DNA of 34,356 nt, from IMG/VR virus record IMGVR_UViG_3300034063_000366, positions 1 through 34,356 of that record; one strand, 5' to 3'. This document shows positions 27,955 to 34,356 of the stretch, piece after piece (positions within the stretch are counted from its first letter, which is position 1; each line of letters starts with the position of its first letter). The translations under genes and the position numbers were made by a program. A model generated the notes under the pieces. It did no database searches. It was not told where the DNA came from and saw only the letters and a program-made list of their open reading frames with translations. This DNA is from a virus.

Positions 27955-28341
27955 CTATCGAAATATGGCAACGCTGACTGTGGTGGCGTCAATGTAAGTG
28001 TTCGCTACGTTAAACGTGTACACAGGGACAGACCCCACCGCAGTTGCTCCGTAAGATATGATGATGTTGTTTAGGCCACCGCTACGATACACAGCGCACG
28101 CAACACTGTACGAGGCGCTGGGCATGTTGGTGGTAAAGTTGACCCTGCTTTCGCCCGTGCCTAGGTCAGTGACGCTGGATACGTTGGCCGATGCCAGAAT
28201 AGCCCTGCTTGACCCACTGAATACCACCCACGCACGCGCAGCATAGTAGAGCGGATTGCCGCCCGTCATGGTCATACCATTGGTCTGCAAAACCGCGTCA
28301 GGAAACGTGATGCCTGCGCCGCCGTCGATGGTGATTGACAT
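27955..28341 (-). CDS. tail fibre C-terminal-type protein
   Basis: 128 aa from ATG 28341: MSITIDGGAGITFPDAVLQT, then NGMTMTGGNPLYYAARAWVV. The remainder is beta-rich (SRVNFTTNMPSASYSVACAV) and ends VSVAIFR. The ITFPDAVLQ.. and AWV.F......V NFTT.MPSA.YSV pattern is typical of short fibre/receptor-binding domains at phage C-termini. It follows two other fibre-like genes in the same operon, so it is probably a component of the adsorption apparatus. Confidence 0.72.
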   Translation of the reverse strand: MSITIDGGAGITFPDAVLQTNGMTMTGGNPLYYAARAWVVFSGSSRAILASANVSSVTDLGTGESRVNFTTNMPSASYSVACAVYRSGGLNNIIISYGATAVGSVPVYTFNVANTYIDATTVSVAIFR

Positions 28342-28344
28342 GGG

Positions 28345-28941
28345 TTAGCTCCAGTTGCCGATGCTGGTCACCGCGCTGCCGCCGAGCGCCCGGATCTTGA
28401 AGAAGGAGCCGATGCCGACGACCGCCGCCGCCGCAACGCCGAGCGACACCTGCGGGATCAGCGTGCCGCCAACCGTGACGATCACGACGCCGTGAATGCG
28501 GGCGAAGGCGACAGTCGCGGTTGATGCCGTGGCGATGGTTGTGTTGGCGGCGGTGTTGAATGTGACTTGGCCGTTGGCGGCGGTTGCCAGCGTGGCCTTG
28601 TTGGCGAGCGACCACCAATACTGTGTAAGGGTTGCGCCGCCGCCCAGCGCGAAGCCGAACGAACCGGACGAACCGCTCATGCTGGACAGCGAAAACTGAC
28701 ACTCGAACTCGTAGGTGCCCGCCACCAGCGTGACCTGGCCGCTGCCCGTCACGTCGAACAAGGCTTGCGCCGCCGTCTGGCTGGTCAGTGTGTTGGTGGC
28801 CTGAAGCAGGATGAACTGATCGACCAGCACCGCGCCGCGCTGGGACGTGGCGCCCGTCATGTAGAAGGCGGGGTTTTCAAACTCGAACGTGCCTGTCGTG
28901 GCGCTGCCGAGCGGGTCGCTGGTGAGGGTAAGCTGAGACAT
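28345..28941 (-). CDS. tail fibre-like protein
   Basis: 198 aa from ATG 28941. It starts MSQLTLTSDPLGSATTGTFE and continues with beta-type sequence and a FEFENPAFYMTGATSQRGAV segment typical of fibre or C1q-like domains. The central region (SGQVTLVAGTYEFECQFSLS) and later VAFARIHGVVIVTVGGTLIP resemble TNF-like jelly-roll fibre heads. Between the spike and a smaller fibre gene. It probably binds the cell surface. Confidence 0.72.
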   Translation of the reverse strand: MSQLTLTSDPLGSATTGTFEFENPAFYMTGATSQRGAVLVDQFILLQATNTLTSQTAAQALFDVTGSGQVTLVAGTYEFECQFSLSSMSGSSGSFGFALGGGATLTQYWWSLANKATLATAANGQVTFNTAANTTIATASTATVAFARIHGVVIVTVGGTLIPQVSLGVAAAAVVGIGSFFKIRALGGSAVTSIGNWS

Positions 28942-28951
28942 GGTCGCTCCG

Positions 28952-30019
28952 TTACAGGATCACCCAGCGTGCGCCGGATGGGATGGTGATGGTGACGCTG
29001 CCGTTGACCGTCAGCGGTCCAGTGGATGACGCGTTCTTGCCGGACGGAATGGCGTAAGACGTGGTGACGACCTGGCTGTTGAGGATGAACACCTCATCGC
29101 CGCCGGCACCCGTAGCACCGCCGCCGATACCCGCCCAGCCAGACGCGCCGTAACCTTCAAAGGCACTGTTGGTGCTGTTGTACCGGATCATGCCTGTGAC
29201 TGGCGCGTCCGCAATCGCCGTGCCTGCGGCAACCGTCTGCGAGACGCTGACCGTGTATGTGCCGATGCCGCCAGATCCAGTGAGGAAATCCGTGACGCGA
29301 GTGCCTGCGGTCACGCCTGTGCCGGTGATGGTAGCCCCGATGTACAGCGCGCCGCTGGTGACGTTGGTAATGGTCAGCGTCGTGCTGCTGATTTGACCCG
29401 TGCCGCTGAACGCCCCCGCGCGCTGGGCCGTTGAGCCAACCGGCAGCTTGGCCTGGCCCGTGCCGGCCATGTAGAGGTAGCCGTCGATGTTGACGGTCTG
29501 CGAAGCCGACAGCAGGCGTCCGCTGATCGTCTTGGACCCGGTGATGTTCTCGGATGCCGTGATCGTGGCAAACGCAGCCGTTCCCGTGAAGGTCGGGTTG
29601 CTGGTCAGCGCGACAGTGCCGGTGGCGGCCGGAAACGTGACGGTGTTCGTGCCCGCGACCGCAGGAGCCACCAGGTCGATGTAGCCCGATGTCGAGCCGT
29701 ACAGACGAACGAGGTTGATGTTGATCGGCGGGATGCCGTCGATGTTGTCGTAGGTGCCGACCGTGATGTCGGTGCTGGTCTTGAGAATGAACTTGTAAGC
29801 GTCGCCGTAATTGAGCCAGACCTCGTTCGGCGTGCGGCCCGCTGCGTCGAGGATGATCGGGTTGGCGTTGGGCGTCCCGCCTGTGAAGTCCGTGTAGGTC
29901 GCCTTGGGCGTGGTGGTGCCCGCCGCATAGGTGAAAATCTTGCCGCCCGACAGCGGGTCGCCGTTGTCGTCGAAGAACTGTGCGCCGACACCGGCGAAGG
30001 GGGACAGGTTGACGGTCAT
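28952..30019 (-). CDS. tailspike/fibre protein with P22-type head-binding N-terminus
   Basis: 355 aa from ATG 30019. The first 120 residues ([20 protein letters not shown], then [40 protein letters not shown]) match the head-binding domain seen at the N-terminus of P22-like spikes and other podovirus fibres. The rest is Thr/Ser/Gly-rich beta structure with a segment [20 protein letters not shown] common to fibre C-termini. No catalytic endorhamnosidase parts are seen, so this may be a non-enzymatic receptor-binding protein. Confidence 0.8.
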   Translation of the reverse strand: MTVNLSPFAGVGAQFFDDNGDPLSGGKIFTYAAGTTTPKATYTDFTGGTPNANPIILDAAGRTPNEVWLNYGDAYKFILKTSTDITVGTYDNIDGIPPININLVRLYGSTSGYIDLVAPAVAGTNTVTFPAATGTVALTSNPTFTGTAAFATITASENITGSKTISGRLLSASQTVNIDGYLYMAGTGQAKLPVGSTAQRAGAFSGTGQISSTTLTITNVTSGALYIGATITGTGVTAGTRVTDFLTGSGGIGTYTVSVSQTVAAGTAIADAPVTGMIRYNSTNSAFEGYGASGWAGIGGGATGAGGDEVFILNSQVVTTSYAIPSGKNASSTGPLTVNGSVTITIPSGARWVIL

Positions 30020-30046
30020 GTTGCGAACCTAGCGTAAAACGGGTTG

Positions 30047-30514
30047 TCAGGCAATCTGGTAGTTGACGTTGAAGGCGTAGACGGCAGACGCGGTGTTGAC
30101 GGCGTTCAGGCGAAACTCAAGCGTACCAGAGACCGCCACGACGGACCCGATGTCGCTGGCCCCTGAAGCCGTGGTAACGAACGTGCCGGCGGCGGTGGAC
30201 AGGGTCAGCCCGTCCAGAACCGGGGGCGTCATGCGGAAGACCGTGTTGCCAGCCGCAGTCGGGTCAAGCGTAAATGTGCCCGTCAGCGCGACGACCGTGC
30301 CCATCTGGTTGGCAAAGCAACCGCCTGCCGTCAGCGCGGTGACGTTGGTGACAGGGGTGAAAACAGGGGTGAAAACCGTCGGGGTCGGCAGATAGGTGTG
30401 GACCGTGTCGAAGAACCGATACCACTCGCGGGCTGCGTATACGGGCGCGGACGGCGTCTCGTTCATCGAGACACGTTGGGCCGGGATTTGGCTGGCGTTA
30501 GGAAGCAGTGCCAT
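30047..30514 (-). CDS. virion-associated protein after gp10 (155 aa)
   Basis: 155 aa from ATG 30514, overlapping the gp10-like gene by 17 bases. It begins MALLPNASQIPAQRVSMNET with SREWYRFFDT-type sequence (APVYAAREWYRFFDTVHTYL), followed by repeat-like PTVFTPVFTPV and beta-rich Thr/Ala/Val stretches. The AREWYRFF element is usual at the N-terminus of small podovirus fibre-associated proteins. It lies between gp10 and the spike, where a tail needle or fibre adaptor would lie. The call is inferred. Confidence 0.68.
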   Translation of the reverse strand: MALLPNASQIPAQRVSMNETPSAPVYAAREWYRFFDTVHTYLPTPTVFTPVFTPVTNVTALTAGGCFANQMGTVVALTGTFTLDPTAAGNTVFRMTPPVLDGLTLSTAAGTFVTTASGASDIGSVVAVSGTLEFRLNAVNTASAVYAFNVNYQIA

Positions 30515-31937
30515 TGAGGATCAGTTCCGCGCCCATGATGGTGATCTTGACCGGATCGGTGCCCGACACCTCATACACACGGTCGCGGATTTTAAGCGTC
30601 ATGCCCAGCCGCCGCCAGAACGTCCGGTGGCCGTACTGGCCGATCTGGCCCATGGACGACCAGTGTTCGCGCGACCAGGTGTGGCCACCATCGTCAGACC
30701 ACCGCAGCATGGCCTGCGGGCTATAACCCTGCCCGTTGTTGAGGCCAACGCCCGTCTCGGCGTCAAGCTGCAGCGAGTGGTGCGCCGTGCGGCGCAGGTT
30801 GTTCTGGCCTGTCGGCAGCGCCCGCCACGACCGCAGCCATTTCTGCGGTTGGTCGTCGTCGGCGTACACATCGAGGTCAAAGGCGTAGATGTTGCCGTTC
30901 TCGTAGTCGCCAACAATGATCTCGTTGTTGAAGTTCATCTGGCAGTTGGAGCGGTGGCGCACGAAGCGGCCATTGTCCCAGCCCGCGCGCTCATGCCACG
31001 CGCCCGTGATGGCGTCGTAGACCCATGTCGCATTGGCGGTCGGGAAGGTCAGGACGTAGAACTTGTGGCCTTCCTGCTGGTAGGAATAGGCCACGGCGTC
31101 GGAGATCGTGCCGTAACTCTGGATGGCGAACTCGATGGCGTGGGTCGAGATGCGCTCGCCGCGGTAGCCGTTGGCGCGGTAGACGATGCCGTTGCCGCGG
31201 GCGTCGGAGCCCAGCCAGAACAGCGTGTTGTCCAGTTTGGCAACCGAGTAGACGGCAGAGCAGCCCAGTTCGTTGAACGCGCCCTGGATGCGCTGGAGCG
31301 GAAAGTCGGCGGTGCCTGCGTTGTACCAGACCTCGACTGTGCCTGTACCAAACAGCCATGCCTCGCGGTGATCGACGTTGACCGACAGAAGCTGGTCCGG
31401 TGCGCCCTCGGCGCTGGCGAAGTCGAGCGGATCGACACTGGTGCCGTCCAGCAGGCTCGTCACCCAGACACGTTGGCTGTCCGGTTCGTTGAAGACGAAA
31501 TAGCCGTCCAGATAGCCGACCGTGGATGCGCCGGGAAAATCCGGGTCACCGATAGGTGCGAACGCCCCGGTGCTCATGTTGTAGATGTAGCCGTCAGGAT
31601 CGGCAGCGATGAAGATCTGCGTGCCGTTGTCCGCGATGGACACTTGGCCCGTGCCGTTGATCGTGCCGAGAAACGTCGCGTTGTAGGCCGTGTCGATCTT
31701 GTACAGCCCTTGGCCGGACACGACGTAGCCGTCCGAGCCCGTGATCTGCGTCGCCCACAGCCCGCGAATGGGGCCTGTGCCAATGGTTGCCAACTTGCGC
31801 AGCCCCGGCGCGCGGTTGAGGAAGGCGGGTTGCTTGCCGCCCTCCGGTACAACTTCGGGGAACATATTGATCATGCGGTTCGCCGCAGCGTTGACGCTGC
31901 GGGCGACGTATGCGGACCCCAAGATCGGCGTCTGCAT
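30498..31937 (-). CDS. packaged DNA stabilisation protein (P22 gp10-like)
   Basis: 479 aa, close to P22 gp10 (472 aa). It starts QTPILGSAYVARSVNAAANR, followed by MINMFPEVVPEGGK and beta-propeller-like repeats with conserved EVWYNAGTADFPLQR and SVAKLDNTLFWLGSD segments typical of gp10. It forms part of the tail under the portal and keeps DNA inside. Gene order coat, gp4, gp10 matches P22. No membrane or signal sequence. Confidence 0.9.
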   Translation of the reverse strand: MQTPILGSAYVARSVNAAANRMINMFPEVVPEGGKQPAFLNRAPGLRKLATIGTGPIRGLWATQITGSDGYVVSGQGLYKIDTAYNATFLGTINGTGQVSIADNGTQIFIAADPDGYIYNMSTGAFAPIGDPDFPGASTVGYLDGYFVFNEPDSQRVWVTSLLDGTSVDPLDFASAEGAPDQLLSVNVDHREAWLFGTGTVEVWYNAGTADFPLQRIQGAFNELGCSAVYSVAKLDNTLFWLGSDARGNGIVYRANGYRGERISTHAIEFAIQSYGTISDAVAYSYQQEGHKFYVLTFPTANATWVYDAITGAWHERAGWDNGRFVRHRSNCQMNFNNEIIVGDYENGNIYAFDLDVYADDDQPQKWLRSWRALPTGQNNLRRTAHHSLQLDAETGVGLNNGQGYSPQAMLRWSDDGGHTWSREHWSSMGQIGQYGHRTFWRRLGMTLKIRDRVYEVSGTDPVKITIMGAELILNGTAS

Positions 31938-32648
31938 TTAGTAGTTCCCAGCGAAGATGTTAAACCGCTGCCTGGTTGCAACAATGCTGTAAGGCAGTGC
32001 CATGATGTCGTCGGGGTTGTTGATGCGCTTGAGGTTGCGCTTGGATGTCATGGCGATGCGCTGCACCTGCCGGGACGGCTCCGTGCCAAACTCAGGCGCC
32101 AGTTCGCAGGCAAGGTTGTAGCGGAAGCAGCGCAGGTAGCCGGGCGGAAAGGCCAGATCGGTCGCCAGATTGGCGGGCTGGGTCAGTTCTTCAATCGAGA
32201 CGACATGGAACTCCAGCACCTTGGTCGGCACCGGGTAGACGTACATCTCAACGTCGGGGTAGGTCATGTTGACCCACAGCACCTGCGGGTAGGTGCTAGT
32301 GACGGTTTTGACAGCGATACCGTTGTACTGCTGCTGGTTGATCAGCTTAAGGCCGAACGAAATGCCGTTGGACGGATCGCGGAAATAGGTGCTGTCGTCG
32401 ATGGCGACAGGGCGATTGGCGACAATGTCGCCGGTTGGGCCAAAAGTGCGTGAACGCTCGCCGGGGGGCCATGACACGATTTGATCCTGCGTCGAAAACA
32501 CCGCGAGGCGTTCCGTGTTCCACGACTGGATCATCTGGTTCATGGCGTTAAGCGCGTCCTGCGACGTTTCAGACGAAGGCGTTTCGCCTTCAGCCAGAAC
32601 GCCCAGAAGGCGCAAGGAACCGTCAATCAGGTCGCCAGCCGTCGTCAT
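31938..32648 (-). CDS. tail accessory factor / head completion protein (P22 gp4-like)
   Basis: 236 aa from ATG 32648. It begins TTAGDLIDGSLRLLGVLAEG, then ETSQDALNAMNQMIQSWNTE, and later YLRCFRYNLACELAPEFG, the pattern of gp4-like tail accessory factors that bind under the portal and seal the filled head. Some P22 gp4 forms have muramidase activity; I see no such signature here. It lies one gene from the decoration-like protein and directly before gp10. Confidence 0.88.
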   Translation of the reverse strand: MTTAGDLIDGSLRLLGVLAEGETPSSETSQDALNAMNQMIQSWNTERLAVFSTQDQIVSWPPGERSRTFGPTGDIVANRPVAIDDSTYFRDPSNGISFGLKLINQQQYNGIAVKTVTSTYPQVLWVNMTYPDVEMYVYPVPTKVLEFHVVSIEELTQPANLATDLAFPPGYLRCFRYNLACELAPEFGTEPSRQVQRIAMTSKRNLKRINNPDDIMALPYSIVATRQRFNIFAGNY

Positions 32649-32649
32649 G

Positions 32650-32838
32650 TCATTCGCTCGCTTCTAGCCGGGGCCGACCCCGGCGCCGGGGTTCGAGCAT
32701 CACGTTATCCTGTTCCGGCGTGTCATTCAACGGTGCGTCGGGGTCAAACCGCGACCAGCCGTGCATCTCATCGTACTGCGCTTCCATCTCCATGGACGCA
32801 ATCTTGACGCCGTGCTTGGGGTGGCGAAGATAGATCAT
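32650..32838 (-). CDS. small conserved phage protein (62 aa)
   Basis: 62 aa from ATG 32838: MIYLRHPKHGVKIASMEMEA, an aromatic acidic middle (MHGWSRFDPDAP) and an AT-hook-like basic tail (PRRRGRPRLEASE). It starts 16 bases after the 32854-32877 hairpin, in the leftward direction. Proteins beginning with YLRHPKHGVKIA-type sequences occur next to coat and gp4 genes in many phages. Function unknown; GRPR suggests DNA contact. Confidence 0.7.
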   Translation of the reverse strand: MIYLRHPKHGVKIASMEMEAQYDEMHGWSRFDPDAPLNDTPEQDNVMLEPRRRGRPRLEASE

Positions 32839-32853
32839 TTTCCCTCCAGAAGA

Positions 32854-32877
32854 GGCGGGCGGCCGGAGCCGCCCGCC
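32854..32877 (-). terminator. strong hairpin after coat and decoration genes
   Basis: On the minus strand, GGCGGGCGGC-TCCG-GCCGCCCGCC: a 10-bp perfect stem with a C(UCCG)G tetraloop, seven bases after the stop of the decoration-like gene. The following sequence is TCTTCTGGAGGG with no real U tract, so it is probably a leaky terminator or stabiliser of the coat mRNA 3' end, before the RBS of the next gene. Confidence 0.65.
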
Positions 32878-32883
32878 GTTAAG

Positions 32884-33300
32884 TTAGGCCGCGCGGTACA
32901 GCGTCCATGCGCCCGCCGCAGACTTGCGGGCGATAAGGAACGCGCCGGTCGTCACGGGGATCGTCATGGTGAGCGAACCCGTGATCGTCCAGCCCGTGCC
33001 AGCGGCGATGATCGCCGTGGCCGAGGAAGTGCCGAGGTTCACCACACGGAAGGTGAACGCCGTGCCCACCTTGTCCGAGTTGACGAGAACCGCTTCAAGA
33101 TCGGCAACCGTCGGCAGCGTGTAGGTCACGGATGCCGCGGTAATGCCGCTGTTCGCAAGGATCAGCCCGTTCAGAACCTGAGCCGGGGTGAGCGTTGCCG
33201 CGGTCGTAACCGATACGGGATCGGGGAGCGCGTCGATGAGCGGTTCGTTAAGATTGCCGTCACCGATCTGGTAACCGCCGCCGCCATTGGGAAGTGACAT
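32884..33300 (-). CDS. decoration / head fibre-like protein
   Basis: 138 aa from ATG 33300, 24 bases after the coat stop. It begins MSLPNGGGGYQIGDGNLNEP and continues with beta-type sequence (TLTPAQVLNGLILANSGITA, TYTLPTVADLEAVL), ending AAGAWTLYRAA. Such proteins directly after the coat gene are commonly head decoration or fibre proteins. The Gly-rich tip followed by a small beta domain fits a trimeric surface protein. The function is inferred from context. Confidence 0.74.
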   Translation of the reverse strand: MSLPNGGGGYQIGDGNLNEPLIDALPDPVSVTTAATLTPAQVLNGLILANSGITAASVTYTLPTVADLEAVLVNSDKVGTAFTFRVVNLGTSSATAIIAAGTGWTITGSLTMTIPVTTGAFLIARKSAAGAWTLYRAA

Positions 33301-33324
33301 GTGATTATCTCCTGTCTTTACCTG

Positions 33325-34356
33325 TTAGCCCCAGATGCGCGTGGCCATCTGCGGACGGATGGTCGAGAAGCCGTACAGCACGTCGATACGGCACGGCAGA
33401 CGATCATTGTTGATGTCGTACTGACGCACGATACGCATCGAGATGCCGTTGTGCACTTGGCGGGAAGCCATATCGACGCCGCTCGGCATGATCAGGTCAG
33501 CCGTGGCGAAGGAGATGGCGTCCTTATGGTACACAAGGTTCTGCGGGTACTGGGTCGAAGCCGCGCCGATGAAGGTGACGGCCTTGCCGGTGATCGTCAG
33601 GGTGTTAACGGTCGCCAGAGCGTTCGACGGCGAGTAAAGCGCCGGAGAGACGCTGAGGGTCACGGCACCGCCAGCAGACGAGGTTGCAGCGGCAGTCACG
33701 ACGAACTGCTGCAGCGCGCCCGTGCTTTCGCGGGTCTGCGGGTTGACGGAGAAGCAGTCCGCCACCGTGAAGACATCGCCCACCGTAAAGGTGAGGGCGT
33801 TGCCGGCGGATGCAAGCGTGATGGCCGTCGCACCTTCCGAAGCGTTGCCGTTGACAGTCGCGCCCGTGGCAGCGCGCGAACCAGTCGTGTGCTGCTTGAT
33901 CGACTGCGACATGTTGATCTCCTCGTAACCGAGGACGCCCTCTCCCATCATGCCGTTCTTGAACTGGCGGGAAATCGTGTCAACGGGGTTGAAAAGGCCC
34001 TTCATGCCCTCGACCAGACCCGCGTTGGCCGCCGGGTTAACGGTGGCGTAGCGGTTCGGCATCATGGCAGCGTACTCGTTCAGCTTCTGCTGGGCCTGAA
34101 GCAGGACAAGCGAAGTGGACGGGGTCGTGCCGGGGGTGCCAACGGACGAGAAGATCGACTTGTAGGAGTTGGCAACGTCAGCGTCGATGGAGGACGCAAG
34201 CTGCGAAATACGCGGCTTGAGCACACGATCAGCGAAGTCGTCAAGCTGCATCGTAAGTTCGGCGGACGTGAAGTTGACGCCGATGTGCTTCTGGTTGGAG
34301 ACGGTGAGCGTGGTGAACTGCTCGTTGTCGTCCTGCACCTGAAGGGCAGCGCCGTC
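33325..34356 (-). CDS. major capsid (coat) protein, P22-fold, N-terminus beyond window
   Basis: The frame is open to the right edge; 343 residues are seen of an expected roughly 430. The visible part has VQDDNEQFTTLTVSNQKHIG at its start, LDDFADRVLKPRISQLASSI, then FNPVDTISRQFKNGMMGEGV and, at the C-terminus, the VRQYDINNDRLPCRIDVLYG region ending TRIWG, all typical of P22 gp5-like coats. An insertion-domain-like beta segment (TVGDVFTVADCFSVNPQTRE) lies in the middle. It assembles the icosahedral shell around a scaffold that is not in this window. Confidence 0.88.
   Translation of the reverse strand, partial: DGAALQVQDDNEQFTTLTVSNQKHIGVNFTSAELTMQLDDFADRVLKPRISQLASSIDADVANSYKSIFSSVGTPGTTPSTSLVLLQAQQKLNEYAAMMPNRYATVNPAANAGLVEGMKGLFNPVDTISRQFKNGMMGEGVLGYEEINMSQSIKQHTTGSRAATGATVNGNASEGATAITLASAGNALTFTVGDVFTVADCFSVNPQTRESTGALQQFVVTAAATSSAGGAVTLSVSPALYSPSNALATVNTLTITGKAVTFIGAASTQYPQNLVYHKDAISFATADLIMPSGVDMASRQVHNGISMRIVRQYDINNDRLPCRIDVLYGFSTIRPQMATRIWG

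Noticed and set aside
30396-32453. 685-aa ORF on the plus strand over gp10 and gp4 genes
   Set aside because: Antisense shadow of two recognised structural genes; no domain-like sequence.
1-34356. tRNA genes, integrase, repressor or insertion sequences
   Set aside because: I looked for cloverleaf-like stretches, recombinase motifs and terminal inverted repeats and saw none I could support. A temperate lifestyle cannot be excluded because part of the genome is missing.

Overview
The window is most of the genome of a tailed double-stranded DNA phage with a P22-like (podovirus) head and short-tail plan. This rests on recognisable homologues of the large terminase, a P22-type portal, the P22-fold coat, tail accessory factor gp4, packaged-DNA stabilisation protein gp10, a tailspike-type head-binding N-terminus and gp7/gp16/gp20-like ejection proteins. 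Base composition is GC-rich with strong third-position GC bias. The host is probably a GC-rich proteobacterium, perhaps an alphaproteobacterium, but nothing in the sequence names it. I see no integrase, excisionase, CI-like repressor, phage RNA polymerase, tRNA or CRISPR array.

Layout. (1) 1-7553, leftward: a 100-aa basic protein, small terminase, large terminase, a surface-like protein, three tiny basic proteins, portal, a Dps-like protein and fibre-like proteins including two tandem Gly-rich ones; the last runs off the left edge. (2) 7554-8366: about 0.8 kb without a gene. It holds clustered palindromes, a 10-unit 15-bp tandem repeat, GGGGYA boxes, paired ATTRCCCAT 9-mers and a head-to-head DnaA-box palindrome, and looks like a replication origin or control region. 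(3) 8367-8748: a small leftward Rmf-like gene, then a divergent control region with a CRP-like operator and a strong sigma70-type promoter. (4) 8749-11822, rightward: about eleven small, mostly unknown early genes, ending in a stand-alone DnaA domain IV protein. Several are preceded by a GC-rich hairpin and a GGAAAC-type ribosome binding site. (5) 11819-18866, leftward: replication genes, namely a Cas4-like DUF2800 nuclease, a 212-aa protein in the ssDNA-binding-protein position, an adenine methyltransferase, family A DNA polymerase, a secreted lytic transglycosylase and a primase-helicase. (6) 18945-22466, rightward: VRR-NUC nuclease, a second methyltransferase, SNF2-like helicase and small coiled-coil or paralogous proteins. 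(7) 22561-34356, leftward: lysis genes, three ejection proteins, tail fibres and spike, gp10, gp4, a decoration-like protein and the coat, which runs off the right edge.

The portal lies near one end and the coat at the other, while P22-like phages run portal-scaffold-coat. Both edge genes are cut, both read leftward, and no scaffold is present. The window is therefore best read as a circular or circularly permuted genome opened between portal and coat, lacking perhaps a couple of kilobases.

The most interesting parts are the origin-like array, whose nested dyads share one centre at 8159; the phage-encoded DnaA DNA-binding domain about 3 kb away with changes at base-reading positions; the Dps-type metal-ligand spacing in the gene after the portal; and the hairpin-plus-RBS modules of the early operon.
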